This document shows, in pieces, positions 37,195-45,320 of a DNA stretch of 58,515 bases (position 1 is its first letter; the number at the start of each line of letters is the position of its first letter). The translations under genes were made by a program, and so were the position numbers. Source of the DNA: a virus; the IMG/VR virus record IMGVR_UViG_3300049783_001343, positions 1 through 58,515 of that record, one strand, 5' to 3'. The notes under the pieces are model-generated. The model did not search any database and was not told the origin of the DNA. It worked only from the letters and a program-made list of their open reading frames with translations.

Positions 37195-38184
37195 TTAGTC
37201 GTCCCAGCTGTCGATGATGGACGCCAGCTTATCCGCTGTGTTTGAGTCAGGTGCCGTAGGCTTAGGCTTGCCAACTTTCTTGGGCTCCTCGATCTCTTCC
37301 TCTTCCTCCTCAACCTCTTCCTTCTTGGGCTTCGGTTTTGGCTTCGGTTTTGGCTTCGGCTTCTCTTCTTCCTCTTCGACCTCGTCTTCCTCCTCGACCT
37401 CTTCCTCGACCTCTTCCTCGACCTTCTTGGCCTTTGGTTTCGGCTTCGGCTTATCTTCGGCCGGCTTTTTGTCTTGTGAGCCCACAGTGAACTCGATAGC
37501 CCGATGCGCTTCCTCGCTGTCACGTGCTTCAAGAACCTCGGTCAACTCGTCTTCTTCCAGAGCGCGCGTGGCTTTGAAGTACAGCTTTGGTGTGGCAGAC
37601 TCGTCGTCGAACCGCATCTCGGTGACTACGGCAACCGCGGGCGTGTCATGGCCCGACAGGAACTTGATGTAAGCCTGCAGTCCCATGTCGCTGCCGTTGG
37701 CGTCGCCAAACAGAGATGTCGCGGGCAGCTGCAGCTGATAAACTGTATCAAGCTCGCCTTCCAACGAAATGGCCAGACGTTGCGCAAACCGGCACGCGCG
37801 CGTCTCGCCTTGGCCAGAGCCTTTGACATTCATCGGGCAGTCGCCACAGCGCGCAGCTTGCCGGTTTTCTTCCAGAACTTCAGGTGCAGGTGTGCGCGTG
37901 TCCAAAGACCAACACAAGGGAGGTGAGGTGTTGTTCTCATCAAACGATCCGGCATAGTAGGTGCGGGACACGTCTGCGGCGTTGAGTATAACCATGTTCA
38001 TGGTGTCAGACCGGCTGACGCTCACCTGTGCACCGTCTACAAACTTGCGGAACTTGCCGCCTTTGATGCTGAGGCGCTTGCCAGCGGAACCGCCGCCAGC
38101 CATTTTCTTGTTCGAGTCCAAGAGGGACTTGACGCGGTCACTTTTTAGGAGGGCATTGCCCTTAAAGATTGCAAGATCGCTCAC
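37195..38184 (-). CDS. Putative single-stranded DNA-binding protein
   Basis: 329 residues. A folded N-terminal ~240 residues with a Cys set (CGDC, then a later ACRF) is followed by a long tail of alternating KPKPKP and Glu-rich blocks, ending in IIDSWDD. An acidic C-terminal tip is the hallmark of SSB proteins that dock replication partners. Location beside primase-helicase fits. Not recognisable as a standard OB-fold SSB by eye, so the name is inferred. Confidence 0.65.
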   Translation of the reverse strand: MSDLAIFKGNALLKSDRVKSLLDSNKKMAGGGSAGKRLSIKGGKFRKFVDGAQVSVSRSDTMNMVILNAADVSRTYYAGSFDENNTSPPLCWSLDTRTPAPEVLEENRQAARCGDCPMNVKGSGQGETRACRFAQRLAISLEGELDTVYQLQLPATSLFGDANGSDMGLQAYIKFLSGHDTPAVAVVTEMRFDDESATPKLYFKATRALEEDELTEVLEARDSEEAHRAIEFTVGSQDKKPAEDKPKPKPKAKKVEEEVEEEVEEEDEVEEEEEKPKPKPKPKPKPKKEEVEEEEEEIEEPKKVGKPKPTAPDSNTADKLASIIDSWDD

Positions 38185-38477
38185 GCTGGTTCTCCTTTAG
38201 CGTCTGGGGTTTCGTCGTTTACGTCAACGTCCGAAAACTTAATTTCAGACTGCACTGGATCTTCGTCGATCGCAGGGCTGACAGGTTCGTCTTCTTTCAC
38301 ACCAACAGTCAAGAGGTGGGCTTCGATCTTTTCGATGTCGTAGCGAAACACACGACCAAAGCGTGCGTAAGTTCCAACCGGGATCTCCCCAGTTTTCATC
38401 ATTGCCATGATCGTCGCGTTTGAGACACTAAAGTGCGCAGCGGTCTCGACAGTTGTGGAGTATTTAGACGTGTTCAT
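38181..38477 (-). CDS. Excisionase-like helix-turn-helix protein
   Basis: 98 residues. The first ~55 match the small MerR/excisionase-type HTH: VETAAHFSVSNATIMAMMKTGEIPVGTYARFGRVFRYD. The rest is an acidic tail. It overlaps the genes on both sides (ATGA), so it belongs to the replication operon. It may regulate transcription rather than act in excision, as no integrase was seen. Confidence 0.75.
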   Translation of the reverse strand: MNTSKYSTTVETAAHFSVSNATIMAMMKTGEIPVGTYARFGRVFRYDIEKIEAHLLTVGVKEDEPVSPAIDEDPVQSEIKFSDVDVNDETPDAKGEPA

Positions 38478-38872
38478 GATTTCCTCACGGTAATTGTGTA
38501 CTCCGAGGTCGTATTGATGCCCGGCGGTACGGTTTCAGGGTTATCCTCAAGGAACGACTTGACCACTGTTTGGTTCAGGCGCTTCTCAAGAAACTCGGGC
38601 AAGTTGTTCTCCACAACAAACTTCCCCATAGACTCCCAATCGCTTGTCCAGTACCGCGTTTTCATGCTGCGGTACACTAGACCAGAAGCTGTGCGAACAC
38701 TTTCAACTTCGTGCTCTTTGCAGTAGTCGAGCAACACCGCCTTAATTTGATCCATCTGCGCCACCAGCTTGGCCTCTTCTTCTTTGAACTCAGCGGAGAG
38801 TTTGGCTTTCGCATCGCGCATCTTAATAAAGATACGTGTCAGTTTCTCAATTGGGGTGTCGGGCGCTGTCAT
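38474..38872 (-). CDS. Conserved phage protein (Gam-like helical N-terminus)
   Basis: 132 residues from ATG 38872 (SD AAGGAGA); an upstream in-frame ATG at 38902 lacks a good SD. A coiled-coil N-terminal half (KLSAEFKEEEAKLVAQMDQIK) precedes a compact C-terminal half with TRYWTSDWE and FLEKRLNQTVVKSFLEDNPETVPPG, a signature seen in many phage replication modules. It is sometimes called host-nuclease inhibitor Gam-like; this is unproven. Confidence 0.72.
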   Translation of the reverse strand: MTAPDTPIEKLTRIFIKMRDAKAKLSAEFKEEEAKLVAQMDQIKAVLLDYCKEHEVESVRTASGLVYRSMKTRYWTSDWESMGKFVVENNLPEFLEKRLNQTVVKSFLEDNPETVPPGINTTSEYTITVRKS

Positions 38873-38903
38873 GTCATTCTCCTTTGACGCTGTCTTGTAC
38901 ACT

Positions 38904-38930
38904 GTTATATTCTCACGCTCGTGTAGTCAA
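38904..38930 (-). promoter_or_regulatory. Possible sigma70-like promoter
   Basis: On the minus strand, TTGACT (38930-38925), a 15-base spacer and TATAAC (38909-38904). Each hexamer matches consensus at 5 of 6. The spacer is short. It lies in the gap between the helicase gene and the Gam-like gene and could give a separate transcript of the 38872-34069 block. Confidence 0.4.
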
Positions 38931-38931
38931 G

Positions 38932-40458
38932 CTACATATTGTAGAGATCGATCACTTGCCTGTGGAGGTCCATCTTGCCATCCAGTAGCGTGTAGACCCT
39001 TTGCTCAACGGGTGATCCCACGAGCTGCACGATTGTGCATTTGTTCATCTGCCCTTTGCGGTGGATACGGGCGTTGGCTTGCTCGTATATCTCAAGCGAT
39101 GCCGTTGGGCCCCACCAAACAATCGTATCGGCGGCCGTCAGAGTCAGGCCGTGGGCAGCAGCTTGGGGCTGAACCACCAGCACGCGAGGGTCGTCTTCGT
39201 TCTGGAAGGCGCGGAATATGTCGGTGCGGTCGCTTGCGCTGACTGATCCACTGATAACTTCGCAGGTGATTTTGTCGGCTGTCAGCTTTTCGGCCAGCAA
39301 GGCAATGGCGCTGCGGAACGGAACAAACACAATCACCTTGTTTGGCGTCTCGGACAGAACCTCGGTCAACACCTTGTAGCGTGTGCTGATATCGAACTGC
39401 AGATTGTTCTGATCATCGGTGATGACGGACCCTGAGCTTATCTGCAGCAGCTTTGTCATGACGCCAGCCGCGTTTCCAGCAGTGACGTTCTCGCCGGCAG
39501 CTTCAAGCAGCAGATCCTTACGCATCTTCCCGTAGAACTTCTTTTGTTGGGGCGTCATCTCAACCGTGCGAGACACATAGACCATGTCGGGCAGGTCAAG
39601 GCATTCTTCTTTGGTGTGGCGTATGGCCGGCTGTAGCACGCGGTGCACGGTTTCAGCGGCGTTCTCTTTGGGTGCCCATTTGAACTGCGTGATTTTGCGC
39701 ATCACCATGTCTCGGTACGAACCAAAGTAGCGCGGCACGCCCTCGGGGTTCACCAGCTTCGCCAACCCGTACGCTTTGTCTGGTCCTTGGGCTGCAGGGG
39801 TGCCAGTCATGAGCCAGAGCCACACATCGGGCCCAGCGATCTTGTTCAAGGCCTTCCAGCGAGCTGTTTGGGCGTTTTGCAGGGCGCTCGCCTCATCGAC
39901 AATGATCAGATCGAAGCCACCTTTGGCAATATCATCTGCCATAATCTTCACGCCGTCGTAGTTGATCACCACGAACTCTGCGTCGCTGTTGATAATCTTG
40001 CGCCGCTTGACCGCTGTGCCGTAGGCCACGTCCACTCTACGGTGCATGGCAAAGGTGAACAGATCATTGCGCCACGCTGCGTCCATGATCGAGACCGGAC
40101 AAACAACCAGCACCCGTCGAACCAGTTTCTGCGTCATAAGAAAGTCCGCTGCCCATATCGCACTGGCCGTCTTGCCGACACCCGGACTGCTGAAGCAGAA
40201 CGCTTTCTTGTTCATGGTGAAGAATGCAGATGTCTCGCGTTGGTGGGCCATGGGCTTAAACTTGCCGGGCCAGTTATACCGCCCTTCGATCGGCGACGGT
40301 GCATCAAAGTTCAGGGCACGTAGAACTTGGGCCTGCTCCACACCCCACTTCACAACAACGGTGTTATCGTCGACCTGTTTGCTGTCAGGTACGGCTGCCA
40401 GCACGCGCGCAGGGTTTTTGACGCGCAGCATGAGCGCTTTGTTGTCTACAATCTTCAT
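38932..40458 (-). CDS. SNF2-family DEAD-like helicase
   Basis: 508 residues with two RecA-like lobes. Walker A SSPGVGKT (about 90-97), DEAS box (188-191), motif III LMTGTPAAQ (about 214-222), and in lobe 2 FVPFRSAIALL, VVQPQAAAHGLTL and motif VI QANARIHRKGQ. It is a dsDNA translocase used by phages in replication or recombination and in remodelling protein-DNA complexes. Its SD GGAGA lies just after inverted-repeat copy a. Confidence 0.9.
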   Translation of the reverse strand: MKIVDNKALMLRVKNPARVLAAVPDSKQVDDNTVVVKWGVEQAQVLRALNFDAPSPIEGRYNWPGKFKPMAHQRETSAFFTMNKKAFCFSSPGVGKTASAIWAADFLMTQKLVRRVLVVCPVSIMDAAWRNDLFTFAMHRRVDVAYGTAVKRRKIINSDAEFVVINYDGVKIMADDIAKGGFDLIIVDEASALQNAQTARWKALNKIAGPDVWLWLMTGTPAAQGPDKAYGLAKLVNPEGVPRYFGSYRDMVMRKITQFKWAPKENAAETVHRVLQPAIRHTKEECLDLPDMVYVSRTVEMTPQQKKFYGKMRKDLLLEAAGENVTAGNAAGVMTKLLQISSGSVITDDQNNLQFDISTRYKVLTEVLSETPNKVIVFVPFRSAIALLAEKLTADKITCEVISGSVSASDRTDIFRAFQNEDDPRVLVVQPQAAAHGLTLTAADTIVWWGPTASLEIYEQANARIHRKGQMNKCTIVQLVGSPVEQRVYTLLDGKMDLHRQVIDLYNM

Positions 40459-40469
40459 CGGTTCTCCAG

Positions 40470-40486
40470 TTATGCGTCACGCATAA
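40470..40486. repeat. Inverted repeat IR-a, TTATGC-N5-GCATAA
   Basis: A 17-bp element with perfect 7-bp arms (TTATGCG/CGCATAA). On the minus strand it stands directly before the SD of the SNF2 helicase gene, 11 bases from its ATG. One of ten like-placed copies. Confidence 0.85.
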
Positions 40487-40487
40487 T

Positions 40488-40754
40488 TCACTTCTTGGGT
40501 GGCTTGCTGATCCGTCCGCCACCTGCACGGTTTTTGCTGGGGTCTTGCAGAGATACCCCGTCCTTGTTTGATCCGCCCTTGGCTAACGCTTTGTTGTGAG
40601 CGAGGTCCTTCCCCTTACGGGCCGCCTTGCCGTTCTTCTTGTCGAAAGCGTAGCGTGCGCGTGCGCGTTCGTTGCGAGAAGGCCCCTCGTCGCGGGCTTT
40701 CTGAAGCTCGTACTCTCGCTTGTACGGCCGGTCAGAGTTTTTCTTGTACGGCAT
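40488..40754 (-). CDS. Small basic HNH-like conserved protein
   Basis: 88 residues, start ATG 40754 with SD GGAGA. Very basic. The segment GKDLAHNKALAKGGSNKDGVSLQDPSKN resembles the core of HNH nucleases (one of the His and the GG-N turn), a small family next to phage replication genes. The first His of a complete HNH core is not evident, so nuclease activity is doubtful. Confidence 0.72.
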   Translation of the reverse strand: MPYKKNSDRPYKREYELQKARDEGPSRNERARARYAFDKKNGKAARKGKDLAHNKALAKGGSNKDGVSLQDPSKNRAGGGRISKPPKK

Positions 40755-40872
40755 CGGGCTTCTCCTTAACATTTCGGGGCATCCGCCCCACTATCAAACC
40801 GAACACCCACGGCGCGGCCCATTGCGGCAGGGTTATGTTGTCAAAAACCCAAGCGGCTATTCGCCCTTGCAT
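40732..40872 (-). CDS. Possible 46-residue hydrophobic protein
   Basis: The small frame has AGGA 8 bases before its ATG and overlaps the gene on each side. It contains a Trp-rich hydrophobic segment (PQWAAPWVFGLIVG), perhaps one membrane helix. Coding is plausible from gene packing but not certain. Confidence 0.4.
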   Translation of the reverse strand: MQGRIAAWVFDNITLPQWAAPWVFGLIVGRMPRNVKEKPDAVQEKL

Positions 40873-41129
40873 ATCAGAGATCCTGCAAGCGGGCTATCTG
40901 ATCGTGCGCCCCACGCAGCGACCTTAAGCAGACATTGTGCCCACAAAATACGCCGCCGTGTGTCGTGAATTACTTCCCCGTCAATTAGTGGGGGAGAGCT
41001 CAGATAGATCGCTGCTAGTTTCATCGCCATGAACGGGTCCGTTACCCGCTCAACAGCTTTCGAGCCGCGATAGATAACAAACCCATCGGTGCCAGAGTAC
41101 ACTCCGGTCAGGGGTGTGGGGAGGCTCAC
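40857..41129 (-). CDS. Hypothetical protein
   Basis: 90 residues from the GTG at 41129, which overlaps the stop of the preceding gene (GTGA). A longer in-frame start at 41240 would run through that gene and is less likely. It contains TGVYSGTDGFVIYRGSKAVERV, looking like a small beta sheet, then a helix. No family recognised. Confidence 0.5.
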   Translation of the reverse strand: MSLPTPLTGVYSGTDGFVIYRGSKAVERVTDPFMAMKLAAIYLSSPPLIDGEVIHDTRRRILWAQCLLKVAAWGARSDSPLAGSLICKGE

Positions 41130-41284
41130 CGCTCCACAATCGGCCGCGCCATCGGACGCAGCGAGGTTAGCGGCGCACTGTCTGGCATTATGCAGTATGC
41201 TTCGGCGGCCTCGGGTATATGGCGGATCTGCGGTTCGCATGTCGCCTGCCCATGCAAGACAATGACTAAAACTGCTACGTTCAT
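41126..41284 (-). CDS. Hypothetical 52-residue protein with signal-like N-terminus
   Basis: A short frame with an excellent SD (AAGGAG, 7-base spacer) and an ATGA overlap with the previous stop. It starts MNVAVLVIVLHGQATC, which could be a short signal or membrane segment. No homologue recognised. Confidence 0.55.
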   Translation of the reverse strand: MNVAVLVIVLHGQATCEPQIRHIPEAAEAYCIMPDSAPLTSLRPMARPIVER

Positions 41285-41538
41285 GATTTTTCTCCTTTTA
41301 GGGCTGCAATGGCTTCGTTACTTGAGTCGCCACAATCGTGACATGCCATGTGGTCAGATGCGCGACCGTCTCTTTTGGCAATGTCCCGCAACGCCGCCTC
41401 AAGTTCTGCGATCCGTGCTTGGGCGTCTGCTATCTCGGGCAATCTTGATATAGACCCAGCCATACGCTCAACCACACCGTCACTGAACGGACCATAGCTT
41501 TGGTCGATTACGCGTTTAATCGTGTCGTGTGTGCTCAT
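41281..41538 (-). CDS. Hypothetical protein with CxxC pair
   Basis: 85 residues from ATG 41538. A helical and coiled-coil centre (RIAELEAALRDIAKR) is followed by HMACHDCGD, a possible half zinc site. A longer in-frame start exists at 41697 but would overlap most of the nuclease gene end. Role unknown. Confidence 0.6.
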   Translation of the reverse strand: MSTHDTIKRVIDQSYGPFSDGVVERMAGSISRLPEIADAQARIAELEAALRDIAKRDGRASDHMACHDCGDSSNEAIAALKGEKS

Positions 41539-41539
41539 C

Positions 41540-42223
41540 TCAATTCGCTCCGTTGTGTGGGCATTCAAGAACCTGACAGTGGCGTTTACACAACCCGCTT
41601 GGCTTGGGGTTCCACACGCCGGTCTCGAAGGCTTTCTCCATAGCCGAATAGTTGGACAGCCACTTTGTCCACAGTTCACGTTGACCTGAGCGCTCATAGC
41701 TTGCCTTCACAAAGTCGTTGGCGATCACAAACAAAAGACCTGCCTTGATGTTCTTTACCTCGGGGAAGTGGCGGAACACCGACAGCGCCATAAGCTCAAG
41801 CTGACCCTTCTCGGCGTACTGTGAGGACTTGCCCGTCTTGTGGTCGATGATCAGTGCATCCTCGCCGTCGATGATGAGCAAGTCCACGATGCCGCGGAAC
41901 CACACGTCTTTGGCAAAGAAACTGCACGCTTCTAGCTTGGTGTTCAGCCCCATCTTCTGCTCAACCAGTTTTCTACCCGGCTTGTCCGCCAAAGATTGAA
42001 GCACGGGTAGGGCGAACGCGAAACGCTTGGGGAGTGCTGTGCCTATGGCGATAAAGTTCTCGGCGGCAGTGTGGAACTCTGTGCCATAGCGCATCGCTTC
42101 GCTTTCAACGAACGGAAACTCTTTCAAAACCTTTTCATGGTAGAACTGCTTGGGGCAGGTCTCAAACGACTTGATTTTGCTGAACGACCAAGGTGCCGCT
42201 CCTACTGGTTTAGCCATTGCCAT
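41540..42223 (-). CDS. PD-(D/E)XK (RecB/Cas4-like) nuclease with Fe-S-type cysteines
   Basis: About 227 residues. SFSKIKSFETCPKQFY at the start and the active core GIVDLLI (Asp114), IIDHKTGK (Asp127, Lys129) are typical of RecB-family exonucleases. An N-terminal Cys (about 23) plus a C-terminal CKRHCQVLEC (CX3CX4C) resembles the four-Cys iron-sulfur cluster of Cas4/AddB-type nucleases. ATG 42223 or 42217 are both possible starts. It overlaps the polymerase gene and probably works in recombination or end processing. Confidence 0.82.
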   Translation of the reverse strand: MAMAKPVGAAPWSFSKIKSFETCPKQFYHEKVLKEFPFVESEAMRYGTEFHTAAENFIAIGTALPKRFAFALPVLQSLADKPGRKLVEQKMGLNTKLEACSFFAKDVWFRGIVDLLIIDGEDALIIDHKTGKSSQYAEKGQLELMALSVFRHFPEVKNIKAGLLFVIANDFVKASYERSGQRELWTKWLSNYSAMEKAFETGVWNPKPSGLCKRHCQVLECPHNGAN

Positions 42224-44097
42224 TTTCCCTTTTTTCCTTCGATTATCTTGCCGGTGTCGCGCAGCTCTTTCCAAGCGTTGCTGTTCTTACGTGGCAACTT
42301 CTCAACGAAGGGGCGCTCCTCGGCCCCCACCGCCATCAGTATCTCTTCGCATTCTTTGATGTACCACTCGTAGTCCACGTCGATCGGGAACTCGTCCGGC
42401 AAGTCCATCAGAGGCTTGGCCCCGTCGGATCTTGGCACAGTGTTGCCGTTCTTCGCGTAGTGTATCTCTCCAGTCTCTCCCTCAGCATAGTACCATCTGA
42501 TCGCTTTGCCAAGTGCCTCGTTATCTTTTATAGCCCCTCCTGTCACGGTGCGCAATGTGAGGAACTTAGATATGTCTCGGCATGCCCGTATAGTGTGGTC
42601 CACTGGAGTGCCCTCAGTGAGGTAGGCTATAACAGCTTCTGGGCAGATCGGCGTCTGCGGGTTCTTGCTCAGAGACACTGGCCCAAACACGCCCTTAGCC
42701 TTGACCTTGCCATCCGTTTTGACCGCGATGTAGTTGTTCACGTCACGAGAATATAGCGCCTTGTACGACGCCTCCTCTGTCTTGAGACCGGTGTGCTTCT
42801 CCCACTTATGCACAATCAGGTTCAACGCCTCGCGGTCTTCATGGCGGCACTTTACCACAATGCCGTCGGTGTTGGCCGACACGACAGGGATACCGTACCT
42901 CTCCAACGCCTCGATCAGCATCAGCATCGTGAGCTGCCCTGTTAGTGTCGTGCGGATCATAAACTCAGGGGCGTACAAAGGGCTATATGGGCTACAGGTC
43001 TTACCAAACGTGCCGTTCAAAACAATCTTCAGTGAGTCAGATTTGACCATGTCAGCGGCGTGCTTTGCAGCGAGACGTTCCTCAAGGATGCCCCCGTATA
43101 TCCTGTTGAAGTGCTCACCAAACCCGCCCGGCTGCATGTTCATGTTGAGCATCATGCGTGGGTAGTAGCTCTCAACGTCTTCTTCGAGCAGCAGCGTTTC
43201 GTCGTCAGCAAAGTGCGCTACCTCGGACTCTTGGCTGTGCAGTCCGCCGATGCCGATCTTGTATCTGCTCTGTCCAACGGTGATCACCATTGTTGCAATA
43301 GCCTTTGGCATTTTGACATGGCCGGTCTTGTCGTCGATGATCATCTCTGCGGTGCGCGCGGTCTCCAGAACGTCTTGCAGCAGAGGTGTGGAAAACTTCA
43401 CATAGGCAGGGGGATCGTAGTAAAAGCTGTCACGTACAGCTGTTACTTTCGGCGGCATCTCACCTGTAATTCTTTTGTATTCGGCCTTCAGCACAGCCTC
43501 GGCAATCTGCGCATCCGACTTCGAGCGAAGGTCGATACCGTATTTTTTGCCCATGACACGGCGCAGATCGACCTGTTTTGACAGTGAGTTAAACAGAAGC
43601 TGGGTCACACGCACGTCGTTCTTGCAGTAGGTGCGCAGTTCTTTGGCTTGCTCGGCGTTCACCATCGCAGTGTGCTCAATCGGCAGTTCTTGCAGTTTAC
43701 GGCTCGCCAGACGGCCGCCATAGATCTTGAGGCTCACCATGCCCGGCGCGACGTCGATGATGTCCACGTGGTTGATCTTTGGCTCACGCAGCCCCTCGTT
43801 TCGGTAGAAGTTCCAAGACCGAACGTTGCCTTCGATGATGCGGTTGCTGGCCTTTTTGAGAGCTCGTGTGTTCTGGTTGGTCATGGCCATCGTCAGGATC
43901 GGAATGTCGTAGTGGTTGCCGTTGAACGTGACGATCTCAAAGTCGGGGTTCTGCAGGATGTCCAGTATTTCTTGTGGGGCAAACGCGCTGTCGTCGCCGT
44001 CAAAGATCTCAAAACCTTTGGTCTTCCCCTGCTCCGTCATGAACAGAGCAAGGAAGTAGTTTTGGTAAACCTCGATATCGAGGAACAATCGGATCAT
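42202..44097 (-). CDS. Family B DNA polymerase with 3'-5' exonuclease
   Basis: 631 residues from ATG 44097 (SD AAGGA); an upstream ATG at 44262 would overlap another gene. Exo motifs: FLDIE (Asp7, Glu9), TFNGNHYD (about 57-64), YCKNDV (Asp161). Pol motif A EEDVESYYP (Asp307), motif B KIVLNGTFGK (about 357-366), motif C ANTDG with Asp411. The usual first Asp of DTD is Asn here, but the second, catalytic, Asp is kept. It is the replicative polymerase, clustered with nuclease and helicase genes. Confidence 0.88.
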   Translation of the reverse strand: MIRLFLDIEVYQNYFLALFMTEQGKTKGFEIFDGDDSAFAPQEILDILQNPDFEIVTFNGNHYDIPILTMAMTNQNTRALKKASNRIIEGNVRSWNFYRNEGLREPKINHVDIIDVAPGMVSLKIYGGRLASRKLQELPIEHTAMVNAEQAKELRTYCKNDVRVTQLLFNSLSKQVDLRRVMGKKYGIDLRSKSDAQIAEAVLKAEYKRITGEMPPKVTAVRDSFYYDPPAYVKFSTPLLQDVLETARTAEMIIDDKTGHVKMPKAIATMVITVGQSRYKIGIGGLHSQESEVAHFADDETLLLEEDVESYYPRMMLNMNMQPGGFGEHFNRIYGGILEERLAAKHAADMVKSDSLKIVLNGTFGKTCSPYSPLYAPEFMIRTTLTGQLTMLMLIEALERYGIPVVSANTDGIVVKCRHEDREALNLIVHKWEKHTGLKTEEASYKALYSRDVNNYIAVKTDGKVKAKGVFGPVSLSKNPQTPICPEAVIAYLTEGTPVDHTIRACRDISKFLTLRTVTGGAIKDNEALGKAIRWYYAEGETGEIHYAKNGNTVPRSDGAKPLMDLPDEFPIDVDYEWYIKECEEILMAVGAEERPFVEKLPRKNSNAWKELRDTGKIIEGKKGKWQWLNQ

Positions 44098-44110
44098 GGG
44101 GTGCTGTCCT

Positions 44111-44290
44111 TTAATTGAACTCTGCTTTTTCAAACATCTTGACGCCAAGCACATCAAACGCCATTGAGATTTCCTTCTGCCTGTCAGCCCGACCATCCTT
44201 AAATGCGTCTGCCATAACTGCACGAATGAGATTTCTTTCTCGCTCTGATTTAGCTTGATCAAGCCAAGCCTTAATTTTAAGTCCGGTCAT
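44111..44290 (-). CDS. Small helical protein upstream of polymerase
   Basis: A 59-residue frame with ATGA overlap to the previous gene. It is charged and helical (DQAKSERERNLIRAVMADAF). Too short for a domain call; possibly a regulator or polymerase accessory protein. Confidence 0.62.
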   Translation of the reverse strand: MTGLKIKAWLDQAKSERERNLIRAVMADAFKDGRADRQKEISMAFDVLGVKMFEKAEFN

Positions 44291-44550
44291 CTGTTCATCC
44301 CCCCTGTGCCGTTGCCATAACCGCCGGTGAGGACAGACGGTTCCCTTGATACCTTGCGTGAATCAAGAGTTACAATTCTTTGCCACTCGTCAACATTGGC
44401 CTTGCGGTAATTCAAGACGCCGCCGCCCATGTCATACTGAACTTCAAGATGCACAACGCCAAACCAACGAAACAAAATTCCGTAACAAGACCACCGCCAG
44501 CGCCCCGTGCAGTCAAAGTACCCCTTCAGCGCACTACAGTATCCGACCAT
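44287..44550 (-). CDS. Hypothetical protein with Gly-X tail
   Basis: 87 residues; its ATG directly follows the previous stop and has SD GGAGGACAAGTAG. Trp/Tyr-rich first half with MVGYCSALKGYFDC. The tail GGYGNGTGG is a short form of the Gly-X repeat seen in the neighbouring family, so it may be a diverged relative or fusion. Confidence 0.68.
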   Translation of the reverse strand: MVGYCSALKGYFDCTGRWRWSCYGILFRWFGVVHLEVQYDMGGGVLNYRKANVDEWQRIVTLDSRKVSREPSVLTGGYGNGTGGMNR

Positions 44551-44763
44551 CTACTTGTCCTCCTTTGGGTTGGCGAACCCGTACCCGTTGCCGTAGCCGA
44601 CGCCGACGCCGTAGCCGGTGCCGTGGCCTCCGCCGTTGCCGACACCACTGCCCGAGCTGCCCGCGCCGCTGCCGACGCCGCCGTTGGCATCAACACCTAG
44701 CTGCTTGGCCTGCTGTTCGCCCGAAAACTTGCCGGACATAAGAGGGCTACAATACAGCCCCAT
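44551..44763 (-). CDS. Gly-X repeat protein G1
   Basis: 70 residues with a non-repeat N-terminal third (SPLMSGKFSGEQQAKQLG) and then GSG-, GNG-, GYG-type repeats (VGVGYGNGYG), ending KEDK. SD GGAGGACAAGTAG is formed by the previous gene's last codons. The most distant member of the Gly-X family, located 3.6 kb from the main array. Confidence 0.75.
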   Translation of the reverse strand: MGLYCSPLMSGKFSGEQQAKQLGVDANGGVGSGAGSSGSGVGNGGGHGTGYGVGVGYGNGYGFANPKEDK

Positions 44764-45171
44764 CTACTTGTCCTCCACTGGGTGCAGTTCCACAGTGTCG
44801 CCCTCATACGGGGTGAATATTCCTAAGTTCCTCCAAGTGGCGCAAGCAACAACACTATCATCCTCCATATAAAGTAATCCCAAAGAATTTTTCCTCATAG
44901 ATCCAAGGTCCACTTTCTCGGTGACCGTAAAAAACAACCCTTTGTCGGTCACAGCCTTGGTAAATGTCGCTGAAAACTTTGGCCCTATGCTTTCTGGGCT
45001 GTTATACCAGACTGCGAGGTATTGGGTCAGGGGTGTGTCCTCTGGAATGCGCTGCGGCTCAGGCTTTGGCGGGCAAGGTGTTCTCATTGGCGATGATCGC
45101 CACGGGCAGTTGCCAGCAACGGAACCACAATCACATGACACTTGGCCGAGTAGCCATTCGATAAACCTCAT
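44764..45171 (-). CDS. Hypothetical protein (135 aa)
   Basis: Start ATG 45171 shares TAATG with the previous stop and has SD GGAGGACAAG. It opens with MRFIEWLLGQ, then a Cys/Pro-rich N-terminal part and a beta-rich C-terminal part (GLLYMEDDSVVACATW). Ends EDK, whose codons form the SD of the next gene. Unknown family. Confidence 0.7.
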   Translation of the reverse strand: MRFIEWLLGQVSCDCGSVAGNCPWRSSPMRTPCPPKPEPQRIPEDTPLTQYLAVWYNSPESIGPKFSATFTKAVTDKGLFFTVTEKVDLGSMRKNSLGLLYMEDDSVVACATWRNLGIFTPYEGDTVELHPVEDK

Positions 45172-45320
45172 TACTTGTCCTCCCTCTGTTTGGGTGTTGA
45201 TGGCAACGCCTTGGGAGCCTGAATGGCCAACCAGACCCAAAACCCGCAGACGTAGAGCCCCATGGTTATGCCCAACCAGACCCAAAACCCGCTGACGTAG
45301 AACTGTAAAACCTCAAGCAT
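45171..45320 (-). CDS. 49-residue membrane protein with internal duplication
   Basis: A short frame with SD AAGGAGGA and ATG right after the preceding stop. It contains a tandem duplication: FYVSGFWVWLGIT and LYVCGFWVWLAIQ, two near-identical Trp-rich membrane segments. It ends EDK. Preceded by inverted repeat IR-b. Possibly a holin-like or envelope peptide; unproven. Confidence 0.62.
   Translation of the reverse strand: MLEVLQFYVSGFWVWLGITMGLYVCGFWVWLAIQAPKALPSTPKQREDK

Noticed and set aside
38181-38477. Excisionase as evidence of a temperate phage
   Set aside because: No integrase, attachment site or lysogeny repressor was seen; the HTH could be a plain regulator.
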